From Cylindrodendrum hubeiense (taxonomy: Eukaryota; Ascomycota; Sordariomycetes; Hypocreales; Nectriaceae), in assembly GCA_014621425.1 (NCBI GenBank), contig JAANBB010000218.1, forward strand, positions 1 through 64,000: a DNA stretch of 64,000 bases, written 5' to 3'. Within the stretch, counting starts at the first letter, position 1; every line of letters starts with the position of its first letter. Below are positions 54,578-64,000 of the stretch, piece by piece. The notes beneath the pieces are model-generated. The model did not search any database. It was given only the letters and a program-made list of their open reading frames with translations, and was not told where the DNA came from. The translations under genes and the position numbers were made by a program.

Positions 54578-54789
54578 GCCAAGCTGCTCTCTCCTACTGC
54601 CACATACCACTCACCACGGCTGCTGTGTGGAGCGTCCTTGGCATTGCGCATCGCCAAGCCAGCTGTGTGGTGGGTGTGAGATCGCCAAGCCTGCACGCCG
54701 CGCCGCGCAACCACCAACGTAAGGGTCGCCAAACCTGGCATTTTGCCAAGCACGACAAGACGGCACGTCGCGATCGCCAAGGTGCCAAG
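54578..54789. promoter_or_regulatory. dense GCCARG (PacC-type) motif cluster
   Basis: GCCAAG or its complement occurs at 54578-54583, 54637-54642, 54653-54658, 54684-54689, 54745-54750, 54776-54781 and 54784-54789, with CCTGGC at 54734-54739. More copies lie at about 53611-53735. PacC, the alkaline-pH regulator, binds GCCARG. A PHO89-type symporter is a natural alkaline-pH target. The distance (about 1.9-2.1 kb from its start) is large, so function is tentative. Confidence 0.35.
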
Positions 54790-55732
54790 ATTCCAGCCTG
54801 CCTAAATTATCCGGTACCCTTGTCGCCGTGTTCAACGACATGCCACCCTCCGTCTTTTCATCGTTTTGCTTGTTGACTCAATAATAAATTATCGTTCCTC
54901 CCAGCAACCGAGTCCTGACGAGTTTCATATATCCATGCAGCAAAGTCTTGGATGCTAAATTCGCTCACCATTTCCCACCTCCGCCTTGCCTGCTCATGCT
55001 ATCCTCTTGAGTACCAATTCATTTACGGCAGTAGTTGCTACCACTCAAGTCCACACCGTTTCCTGCCCTCCATGCTTCAGGCCCCGGATATGACCCCATG
55101 AACAATACAGCACCTTGCAACTAATACCAGTCTTGCAACCCGTACCAGTTTCCCAACCCGTACCCTCCAACCGGATGGTCCGCCTCCCAAGAAAATGAGA
55201 AAATTGGCGACCACCGGATTTAACATGAGGGGAAAACAAAGAGAGTGGTGGAAAGAAAGAATTGTTAGTATAGCAGGAGTCCTTTCGCGGAATTATCTCG
55301 GGTTTTCAACCCAGAAACAACAACGTCCTCTCATATATAAGCTCTTTTATCTCCCAGTCCTCGAGCTTATCTTTAATATTTAAGCTTTAAAAAGGACAGA
55401 TAAGAACTTCCCTAATTCATATAGAGTACTATGAGCTCTACTTGTATTTTGAAGCTTTAATAACGTTCTTAAATATTCCCCCTACTAATTTAGCTTACAA
55501 AGTTACCCCAATTAAGTCCGTATCACCCATGTAAAACCCGACGGCTTCATTACCTTGACTATCCCTGACCTCAACCTTGTGGTTTTTTTAGGAAAACTCA
55601 AGTTGCTGTGAAGGCTTTTAATCGGGTAGCTTACTTAAACTTCAACAGACACAGTTCTTCTACCATTCTAATTTCATAATTCGGATTGTGTCATCCGCTT
55701 CATCCGCTCTGCGGACATATCCATCCGGTATC

Positions 55733-56155
55733 ATTGGCTTGCTCGGCATTCGAGAATGGCTGTGCTGCAAATCTCCCAACACGAGCGTGGTCACTACCCA
55801 ATTGGACAAGGGCCCAACTGTGTTATAGCCGACGTCATTGTCCTGTCAGACCTACTAATATAGCTGCCATAAATCAGGGTCTAGTTGTTCTATTAGTCTG
55901 ATCTTCATATAACCCCGCTGTCTAGGTATTTCCATCTCGCGTCATTGGCTTACTCGGCATTCGAGGAATGGCTTGCAGCAAATTAAGGCCCGTAGTGTCG
56001 CACGGAAACCCCGGGATTATTGTCAGACGTCATCCCCGCTCTGTAAGTATGCCCATCCATACCATTGGCTTGCTCGGCATTCGAGGAATAGCTGTGCAGC
56101 AAAGTAAGCCGTGAAGCCACACGAAAACCCCGGGATTATCGTCAGATGCTAATAT
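55733..56155 (+). repeat. triplicated CCAAT-box-bearing promoter repeat
   Basis: Three direct copies begin with ATTGGCTT(G/A)CTCGGCATTC at 55733, 55944 and 56064, followed by GAGGAATGGCTGTGCAGCAA. In copies 2 and 3 AAACCCCGGGATTAT.GTCAGA follows. Copies 2 and 3 are 120 bp apart; copies 1 and 2 are 211 bp apart. Each carries ATTGG (CCAAT on the other strand). They lie 220-650 bp upstream of the carboxypeptidase start, so they probably belong to its promoter. Confidence 0.7.
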
Positions 56156-56377
56156 CTATCCCAATATTCCACGCGGAGATGCTTTCATGTCTATCTAAAG
56201 CACCGCCGCACTGCTGTGGTTACAGTGAGATGGGGCTTGAACCCAGTGGACGGGGCAGCCAGCCAGCCTCGGGAACGTTTTTGGGTATATATGGCAACGC
56301 GACTCGCACTCTTTTTCCCACATGCACATGACAAAAAGCGATCAAAGAAAAATTCTCGTCCTAATACACTACCACTC

Positions 56378-58689
56378 ATGGATTTCATTTTCTCTTTATC
56401 CCTTATCGGGATGCTAGTGGCTTCCAATTGGGCAGTTATGGCGTCAACGTTTCCACCTCCTCCAACTGGTATGACCACATTTTTGTCTTACAGGTGGCCT
56501 GGAGCCTCCATCTCGTACAAGCAGGTTCGTATTCTTTGATCTTTTGTGCTCATCTCCGGGAGATGAATAAAATTGTTCCCAGAATCGCTAAGAAAGGGTA
56601 GACTACTATTTGCGAGACAACACCGGGAGTCAAGGCATGGAGTGGCTACATATCTATGCCTGGCACTCTACTAAATCAGCTCGAAAATGTGCATGACGCC
56701 TTCGACGCGAATCTCTTCTTCTGGTACTTTGGTTCGTTCGGAAACCTCGCTCTACAGGCTCTCTTTCCATGTTACTAATTGGCAATCCTTCCAGAGTCCC
56801 GCGCGGACCCTGCCAACGCCCCGACAGCCATCTACTTGGGTGGTGGTCCGGGTTATACCTCCCTCGACAGCATGTCTGGCTTCCCCTGTATCATCAATCC
56901 AGACGCAAACAGCTCAACGCCCAATCCCTTCTCCTGGAATAACAATGTCAACATGCTCTACGTGGACCAACCTGCTGGTACCGGCTACTCATATGTAACC
57001 ATGCAAAACGGCACATACGATGTGCTGAGCAACACATTCACCCCGCTGCAAGACGAAGACGCTATGCCCGAAACAAATACAACGACTTTGGCAGCCACGC
57101 TGGATCCTAGCCCCTTCGAAACGACTCTGAATACCACTGCCCAAGCTGCGCGAGTCATGTGGCAGTTTTCTCAAATATTCTTCCAAGAGTACGGGCTAAG
57201 AGTCAACTTTCAACTAGGGTTGGGAAATATTCTGACACGCCTCGCAGGTTTCCAGAGACGCCCACTACCAAGAGCCAGATTTCCATCTGGGGCACATCGG
57301 TATGTCTTTCATGTCCCACTACACTACATTTTCTTGATTTCTTTTAGCTATTTGCTGGTCGAAACCTCTTACTTTTATAGTTTGGCGGTATTTGGGCCAC
57401 AGCGTTTCTCTCCCACTTCATCACACAGAACGATCTAGTGTCCAGTCACTGTCACCCCAATCCAAATGCCACAAGTCTACCGCTCGGGACTCTGGGTATC
57501 GGCAACGGCTGCATTGACTTTAAGATCATAACCCAAAGTTACCCCAGCATAGCCTACAATAATACCTACGGCATCCAGGTATTTAACGAGAGCGTATACA
57601 AGGCAGTCATGTCCAATGTGACGACTCCGAAGACTGGCTGCCACGACTTGATCGACAACTGTAGAGCTCACGCCACAGCAGGTGATCCAACCGGTCAGGG
57701 AAACAACAAAACTGTGAACGCAGCATGCCTGGCAGCGTCACAGATGTGTTGGGGTTCTGTCCAACAAGCTTACAGCATCTACTCCAATGTGAGCCCGTAC
57801 TTTTTATTCTTGCAGCTTCCCAACATCGCTCTTACTAACTTGAACGCGCTTAAATAGCATTCAAGATTCGACCTCGCGCAGATTTGGTTGGCGGACGACG
57901 TAACCGACTACTTCACGGCCTTCTACAACCAGCGCTGGGTGCAGGAAGACCTCGGGGCACGCGTCAACTTTACCTCTGAGGATACTACGTACGAGCTCTC
58001 CATGTTTAATAAGACTGGTGACCCTATGATAAGTTCCATTTCCGCACTGGAGCACGTGGTCAATAGTGGGCTCAATGTAGCGCTCGTGTTTGGCGACCGC
58101 GATTATGCATGCAATTGTACGTTTCTTCTCGTCTTTCCCATTCTTGCGCGGCGTCTTCATGTTTCAGTGGGTAGAGAAGAACTGATATTGAGAATAAAAA
58201 AAAGGGATAGGTGGGGAAGCCATCTCTCTGGCAGCGTCCTATCCTGCCGCCGAGTCTTTCCATGCGGCGGGTTACACTGACATCGTCATCAATTCGTCCT
58301 ACCATGGCGGCCTCGTTCGCCAGCATGGGAATGTATCCTTTTCGCGCGTCTTCGAGGCACCACACGCCGTGGCTGCCGGACAGCCAGAGACGATGGCGCG
58401 TATCTTCGAGCGTGCCATGTTTGGGCGTGACGTCGCGACGGGGCAAGTCCAGGTTGACGACGGTTATAGCACCCAGGGCTCGCCTACCGCCTGGTGCATG
58501 AATGCGGTGCCATCAGCCGTGGAGAGCTTGTGTTTTGTTTATAGAGCCACGGATTCGTGCACCGAGGAGCAGCTAAATGCACTGGCCGATGGTAGCGCAG
58601 TAGTAGAGAATTTTGCCGTTGTGAAACCTAAGGGGATAAAGCTGACGGGCATGACGATCGTGAAGGGAGCTCAGAAGTGGTGCAAGTAA
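56378..58689 (+). CDS. secreted serine carboxypeptidase, family S10
   Basis: Extracellular or vacuolar serine carboxypeptidase of MEROPS family S10 (carboxypeptidase S1-like), 622 aa. Seven exons: 56378-56524, 56602-56731, 56795-57188, 57248-57299, 57381-57788, 57858-58116 and 58211-58689. A signal peptide occupies about residues 1-22. ICETTPGVKAWSGYI near residue 52, IYLGGGPGYTS and LYVDQPAGTGYSY are S10 hallmarks. The triad is Ser241 in WGTSFGG, reconstituted at the exon 4/5 junction, Asp457 in FGDRDYACN and His515 in APHAVAAGQPE. Many N-glycosylation sites (NTT, NNT, NVT) fit secretion. It removes C-terminal residues, probably for nitrogen acquisition at acidic pH. Its promoter carries a triplicated repeat. 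A 30-nt GTATGA..CAG stretch in exon 1 is too short for an intron and is read through. Confidence 0.92.
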
Positions 58690-59236
58690 TGGGGCAGAGT
58701 TCATGTCAAATAATAGACATGGTTGTCTTACTCTGTTGCGAAGGCTTAGTGATTGTTTGGCCATGTTGCTCTAGATTCTACACTTGACATGACAAAATGA
58801 GGAATTTAAACAGTGAAAATTGGCAGTCACTTTCGTCATACTTGCTCTGGCAATTCCTTGACCATCGAGAACTAGACAATTACCAATAACTGTCAAGGGT
58901 TATTGGTATCCAGCGCGCTAATTGAGCCGCAGCATCACTATAGGCCACTCATTTCTTCACATCACGAGGGAATCCTGCCAAATGAATCGAGAGTCATTAT
59001 CCGTCCCTCCTAATGGATAGTAAATATGATTCGCAGTTACAACGGACGTTCCAGGATGAGTATCTATCTTATACCCGACAGATTGCTTACGGTGGCGCAC
59101 ATCACTGGCCAGTGTGGCGCCCAGATGCATACTCCTCATTCGGCCACGCCGGAAAGGAGATGACATCTTGAACTCACCACGGTCAATCTCACGATTCCAT
59201 CTTGGTTTGACTGAATGACAACACAAAACATTCTCA
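58690..59236. other. intergenic, no supported gene
   Basis: About 550 bp between the carboxypeptidase and the second zinc-cluster gene. A short near-palindrome AATTACCAATAACTGTCAAGGGTTATTGGTA lies around 58880-58912 and includes CCAATA/TATTGG halves. No gene is seen. Confidence 0.45.
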
Positions 59237-60920
59237 ATGCCCAGAAGGCCAAGTCAAGGATGCATTACCTGCAAGTACGCCGCCTACCTCGCAGATACTG
59301 GTTTCTCTCTAATTGGCCACCAGAGTCCGCCGCGTCAAGTGCGATGAGACCAAGCCGGCCTGCCGGCGCTGCCAGACTACAGGTCGAAAGTGCGATGGCT
59401 ATCTAGAGGGTAATTCGAATCTCTCGGGTCGGGCCTTGGCTGCCGCCGCCCGCAAGCTGCCTCTGATCGGTCCCCTGTCCCAGGCCCTGATATCTTCCCC
59501 CAGTAGTCGTTGGTCTGGCGACTATATGCTCTTCGACTTTTTCCGCACCCAGACAGCGCCTGCCTCGGCCAACTTCATGCCCTCGCAGTTCTGGACACGG
59601 GAGCTGATGCAACTTGCCCAATCTGAGCCTGCCGTCTGGCACGCGATAGTCACACTGGCCGCGCTGCACCGGCGGTGGGATGTAGCGGAGACTCAGATAC
59701 GAAGCCCCAATGGTCTTAATAGCGGCAGCGGCCCGGAGAGGGACGCAACAGCCCTCACACGTCTGGCTGAGGGCAACTATGTACGCTCCATCTCGCTTGC
59801 GCGCAACATGACCAGCTCCGCCCCCGCGCTGGCTCTCAGCCTGGCCCTAAGCACAGCAGCCAACCTGATGGGGCGGACGGGCGAGAGCCGCATGCACCTG
59901 ATGGCTGGACGTCGAATCCTAGCCCACGACGGCAAGACGGCACAGACGGTGCGTGCGGCCGAGATATTACTGAGGCTGGACCTGGACGCCATGGCCTTCG
60001 GTGAGCAAACAGCACCATACGAGTACGATGACACGGCCCCGCTGCGGCGACTAGGATTTGATGACTACGGCAGCATATCCAACTACGAGGACGCCGCTGC
60101 CGCACTCTTTTCAATGATGCGCACCTTAATGCTTGTGGAAGAGGTACCGATGGTGAAGGAGGCCGACCTCAGCAAGGAGAGTTTCCTCCGGGATATGCGA
60201 GGGTGGGAGGAAGGCATGGCGCGACTCGAGACGAGGAAACCGCCGGCGGATGAGAACTTGTTGCCCAGCATGTCGCTACGCATGTACCATGCGCTATTTC
60301 GGCTGTACCTGCTCGGAGATCCGGACTCGTGGCCTCAGACCAGACTTGATGCCCGCCTAGGTATATTCACAAGGATGTTGACGCTTGCCGAAGGGATAGC
60401 GCGGAGGCAGAGGATGGCCTCGGCGACACTGACGCTAGAGCCTGGCGTGATCATGGTTTTATGGGTGGTAGGCGCAAAATGCAGACACCCGAGAGTCAGG
60501 CGCCGTGCCCATAGGCTGTTGAAGAGTCTGAGGAGACAAGAAGGACTATGGAGGAGCGATGCCATTGCGGCACTTGTCACAAGGGTGATTGACGTAGAAG
60601 CGGGCGGGGGCATTGGTGACGCTTCCGAGCAGAGTTATAGCCTTGTCTCGGAGAATGAGTATGCAGAAGCTGAAAGAGGGGAGTTGGAGAGGGAAATGTC
60701 TCTGCCATGGGGAGTGTGGTATGCCCCCGAGTTAAAGATTCCCTCGTACGAAACGTGGGAGGATGTCAGCATCCCGCCAGAAGGGCGCAGAGTCAGGGCA
60801 TACAGTCCTACAATGTCAATTGCCAGAGGCTGCATGAGTCTGAAGTTTTACATGTCCTCTGAGGATGTGTCACAGCCTGGACTTGTGAGGGATGAAGTGG
60901 TCTGGTTCCATACAGCATAG
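59237..60920 (+). CDS. Zn2Cys6 transcription factor with fungal-specific regulatory domain
   Basis: Nuclear regulator of 544 aa in two exons, 59237-59274 and 59324-60920. The 49-nt intron splits the zinc cluster. Splicing gives GCITCKVRRVKCDETKPACR with Cys at 9, 12, 19, 26, 29 and 36, a complete binuclear cluster. Neither exon alone contains it, which fixes the start at 59237. The rest is helical, with the fungal-specific middle homology region (FFRTQTAPASANFMPSQFW, then VWHAIVTLAALHRRW). This is the common layout of the Pezizomycotina C6 family near oxidoreductase or transport genes. Targets are unknown. Codon composition is GC-rich like the flanking GH16 gene. Confidence 0.92.
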
Positions 60921-62529
60921 ATATGTGGACAGTGTGCTTGCAGGAGGAAATATATAATGTTAAATCAGCTAGAAACAGGATGTGTTTAGCTAACTTTGAC
61001 TTTGTTTTACTTCTGCTGTACGTCCATTTGTGTAGCCGCAATCTAGACGCCGATAGGTTGGTGCAAGTGAGTGTCGAGTAGGTAACCTTCAGCTTTTAGC
61101 TTGAGTGGGAGAGGACGGCATAATACAATGACCCAGATCAAACTCCAAGCAGCTTCTTTGTTTGCTATGCCAGTTGTCATTCCGATGCAGCTCGTCTCAT
61201 GTCACACAGCTTGACGGTCGCGGGACCCGCCGGACTGCGAAGGTCAACACTATATGATCTACCCTATACTATCGACGTTTCACAAATTCCACCCTATCCA
61301 TACTACCAGAGATGTAGTGCCACACGGTTCTTGAACTCAAGTCGTACACATATTCTTCTAGGGGTTAATGTTGATCTTAATCTAGGTATAAAATGCCAAC
61401 ATCGTGTGGAACTAACTAAGAGGTTGACACCATCCGTTGCTACACCATCACCACCACAAGGGCTGCCCCTATTAGTCAAATGCTTATTACTCAAAGTCCC
61501 AAAATTACGCCCAGTATATTATAAACGGATTGACTTAGTGATAGAGCCAAGAGACTACTTGCTTCGTATTCAACTAATTCGTGGATGCCCAATGCATTCT
61601 GTTCTTGTACACCTTCTTACCCGAATAAGGCCTTGAACTCCTAAACTAGGCTGGCATGCCACTCATGGGTGGCTCGGCTCAGAATGAACCGTCATGTGGC
61701 ACAAGCTCCACACTGAAGCAAATTTAGCCAAAACGGAAAGGGCCTCGCGTCCTTCAAGTAGGAATGGGGCGAGGGAGTCACAGTGCCTTAGGGCGGCTGG
61801 TGACGTGAACGGCGGCCAACATGTTTCAAGACGTCAATGCTTCACTGAGACATTCATGGAGACTCTTATGACGTATGTTATCAGTATCAATCAGATGATT
61901 TGAGATGCAGTAGCTACACAAATTTACTCAAAGAGATCTTGGCACATTCTCGCAACCTTCCACACATCATGCCGTAGCATTTCGAGGGATCTTGTGTCTC
62001 ATGCCAGATCTACTACCCCAGTCTTGGTCTCTTAGTCTCACAAATCGAAAGCATCAGGCAGTGTAAAAGTAACCAATTCTAATTCCTTCTATACGCCAGT
62101 GTAACAACGCCGAGCCAGCCAGAACGCTCCAGTACTATATTTCAGATGGGTACAAAATCGACCCCGCAGATGACAATGGGAAATGGTGAAGACCATGCAT
62201 ACAAATTGGGCTTGAGTGGTGGGCTGCCCTAGCCACAGAAAGACACCGAGACTCAAGTAGAAAACCTCCTCCGCGGATCCATCTCCGCCCTCCCCAGACT
62301 CTCCCCAGGCTGACCTGTAACGGTTCTCGTTTCAGGCCTTGTATTCTGTGGCGCTGTGACGTCCATCCCCACTGACGCTATTCGGGAGCAGAAACGGGTC
62401 CTTCGGAACGGGCCTTTTTCCCGGGAGAAACATCCAATGCCGGGATTGACTCGTCAGCACTACTCATTAGTGCGTGAGCCGGTGTCCTCCTCTGCAGTTC
62501 CGCCGCACCCTCAACATCTCTTCAGTGAT
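60921..62529. other. convergent intergenic region, no supported gene
   Basis: About 1.6 kb between convergent 3' ends. A 145-codon plus-strand frame at 61199-61636 has no family features. No repeat or RNA gene is recognised. Confidence 0.5.
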
Positions 62530-63684
62530 TTACAACCGACTCCATCCGCCAGAGCTGTACTCGTGTCCCTGGTTCGCAGTATCCTCGCCGTTCTTGAAGC
62601 TCATCAACTCATGGCGCTCCGACTCGGCCTTCTCGTTGGCTGCAGCGGCCTCCGCGTTGCCGGCGCGGCGCGCCCGGAGGAAGAAGAAGGCGAGACCGGC
62701 GAGGCCAACGGCCGCGGCGCCCGCTCCGCTCGCGTACACGGCCGTCTTGGTGGCAGTGGGCAGCGACTCCCACTTCTCGGCAGTCGACTTCTTGGGCGTC
62801 GTGTGGAGAGCCTCGTAGGCGGTCGAGTTACCGCTGTTCTCGGGTGTAAGTATATACGCGGTTATGGATTCGGGAATGACTTACGCAGTGATATCAATAC
62901 TCTTCCAGGTGCCGGTCTGATCTCCGTATGTGTACTCCTTGCCGGAGCTGTAGTCCTCTACCGTGACGCTCTTGACATACATGTTGAAGGGGCCCTTGGT
63001 GTAGTCGGTGGTGCCGCCAGCCCACTCGCGAGTGCCGTCTGGGAGCGAGGGGTCACCACCGGCCCAGATGCCGATGCTCAGGCGCATGGGGGTCTGCGGG
63101 TAGTTCTGGGTGCTGTTGGCATCGTCGGCCTTGAGGGTGCGGACCTTGTCGCCGTCGATGTACCACTCGATCATGGACGAGGTCCAGGTGGTGGTGTAGT
63201 TGTGGTAATCATCCTGCATGCCATCCTTCATGTAATGCGACTCAGCGACGGAGAAGTCCTCGCGGCCCTTGCCGAAGTAATTTGTCGTGGCGTAGCTGTT
63301 GTTGTAGCCCAGGAGCTCCCAGTCCACCTCGTCCAGGTCGTCGCTCAGCCACATCATGGAGCTGACGATGCCGATGCCCGGGGAGGCCTTGAGGTGCATC
63401 TCGGTGCGGCCAAAGAAGAAGTAGAACAAGGTGCGGATGGTGGGCGAGTCGCCCTGCGCTTCGACGGTGAAGGTGGCGCCGACGTCATTGTCGTAGGGCA
63501 CGTAGCCGACGGTCGTCTCCCACAGGTCGGTGGAGGGCGTCTCGTTGAAGTGCCAGTAGTGGTTGGTGCCGAAGGCGGGATTGGGGTCACAGTCGGTCTC
63601 GTTGAGGGGGTTGCAGGAGCTGGTGGTCTGCGCGACGGCGAGGCCCACGAGGCCCGCCGCCGTGGCGAGATATCGCGAGATCAT
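62530..63684 (-). CDS. Crh-type GH16 cell-wall transglycosylase
   Basis: Chitin-glucan crosslinking (Crh) type glycoside hydrolase family 16 protein, 367 aa. Two exons, 63684-62885 and 62833-62530, with a 51-nt intron whose AACAG acceptor gives ITA/GNSTAYEAL. The signal peptide is MISRYLATAAGLVGLAVAQ. A cysteine-bearing CNPLNETDCDPNPAF leads into the GH16 jelly roll. The catalytic motif DEVDWELLG has nucleophile Glu119, assisting Asp121 and acid/base Glu123. WYIDGDKVRTL and RLSIGIWAGGD follow. The C-terminus has a hydrophobic helix (AAAVGLAGLAFFFL) followed by RARRAG and a polar tail. It is thus a type I membrane anchor rather than a typical GPI signal, as in some Aspergillus Crh proteins. 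It joins chitin to beta-glucan at the wall. Confidence 0.93.
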
Positions 63685-64000
63685 GGTGGTGGTTCGTGTC
63701 GATGCGGTTACGGGATCGTAGTCGGACGGTCGTGGTGTATCAGTTTGAAACGAGGGAGTCGGGTTGGCTAGGTCAGGGGAAAAGAGTGTCTGTCGCGGAA
63801 TTCAATAAAGGAATGGGTGAATGGCCGGCGACGAGTGAATTGGATCGGCACAGAAGCGTCGACGCAGTAAATGAGCGGACGACGTGATGATAAAAATGAG
63901 TGACGGGGGCAGGGCTGCAATCAATCAGTGCAGACCAGACCAGAGCGAGACCAGAACGAGACCAAGAGGATAAAGAAGGAATTCCTCGAGCTCCGCTTCC
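63685..64000. other. promoter region of the Crh-type gene
   Basis: The last 316 bp lie upstream of the GH16 gene on its minus strand. A short tandem (GACCAGA/GAGACCAGA-like) lies at about 63932-63965. No gene is supported before the window ends. Confidence 0.5.

Larger units (their letters stand above)
52709..56377. other. 3.7-kb intergenic region, promoter-rich and repetitive
   Basis: Between the divergent phosphate-symporter and carboxypeptidase genes. It holds a 13-bp minisatellite, five CACGTG hexamers, many GCCARG motifs and a triplicated 120-bp repeat, each listed separately. The part from 53,000 to 54,850 is GC-rich, and from 54,900 to 55,650 it is AT-rich. Open frames here are short and overlapping on both strands, with no family features, so I support no gene. 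Confidence 0.5.

Noticed and set aside
55733..56155. repeat array as a possible CRISPR
   Set aside because: Eukaryotic nuclear DNA; only three long units with unequal spacing and no spacer pattern.
56470..56499. 30-nt GTATGA...TTACAG candidate intron in the carboxypeptidase exon 1
   Set aside because: Too short for fungal splicing, and the read-through sequence keeps frame and fits the family N-terminus.
61199..61636. 145-codon plus-strand open frame
   Set aside because: No domain, no homologue recognised, located between two convergent gene ends.
62356..63771. 471-codon plus-strand open frame
   Set aside because: Antisense to the Crh-type GH16 gene; valine/glycine-rich shadow of a GC-rich coding strand.

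Overview
The window is nuclear DNA of a filamentous ascomycete (Pezizomycotina, most likely Eurotiales such as Aspergillus or Penicillium; the order is an inference). The evidence is short GT-AG introns of about 45-115 nt with CTAAC/CTAAT-type branch points, Zn2Cys6 regulators, a HET-domain gene, a NACHT-ankyrin (NLR-type) gene, RTA1 and fungal-rhodopsin membrane proteins, a Crh-type GH16 wall enzyme, and C-to-T nonsense changes that look like repeat-induced point mutation. Exon-intron models were built by hand: every joined exon keeps frame, and most junctions restore a family motif. No tRNA, rRNA or CRISPR array was recognised.

Layout. 1-5.8 kb: a nitrogen-scavenging pair, a DUR3-type urea symporter (-) diverging from a LamB/YcsF (PxpA-like) gene (+), with GATAAG sites between them. 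5.8-7.3 kb: GC-rich minisatellite that cuts off an FAD-monooxygenase pseudogene. 8.6-13.9 kb: an eight-exon UNC93-like transporter, a ketopantoate-reductase-like gene and a flavin monooxygenase. 14.3-15.4 kb: coding-like fragments of an unrecognised gene. 16.7-21.2 kb: an RTA1-like protein and an intracellular GH31 glycosidase.

21.4-32 kb is a decaying accessory stretch. It holds pieces of a microbial-type PARG, a CDF metal transporter and an M28B glutamate-carboxypeptidase-like peptidase, plus a frameshifted secreted CBM-like protein. Among them sit intact genes for a nucleotidyltransferase-like protein, a GNAT acetyltransferase and a HET-domain protein. 32.4-40 kb: a GMC oxidoreductase, a fungal-rhodopsin (Pth11-type) membrane protein with an overlapping upstream ORF, and an NCS1 purine/cytosine permease.

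40.9-46.2 kb holds the most interesting locus: one five-exon gene predicted to encode about 1,675 aa, with an N-terminal prefix, an alpha/beta-hydrolase, a PNP_UDP phosphorylase domain, a NACHT NTPase and eight near-identical ankyrin repeats. This is an NLR-like protein carrying two different N-terminal enzyme domains in tandem, and retention of one intron would release the hydrolase alone. 48.3-52.7 kb: a Zn2Cys6 regulator, an NTF2/SnoaL-like protein and a PHO89-type phosphate symporter. The 3.7-kb region upstream of the symporter is rich in CACGTG and GCCARG motifs. 56.4-63.7 kb: a secreted S10 carboxypeptidase behind a triplicated promoter repeat, a second Zn2Cys6 regulator and a Crh-type GH16 transglycosylase.

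Most genes look like independent nutrient-uptake, surface and self/non-self recognition functions. No polyketide, peptide or terpene core enzyme is present, so this is not a secondary-metabolite cluster.
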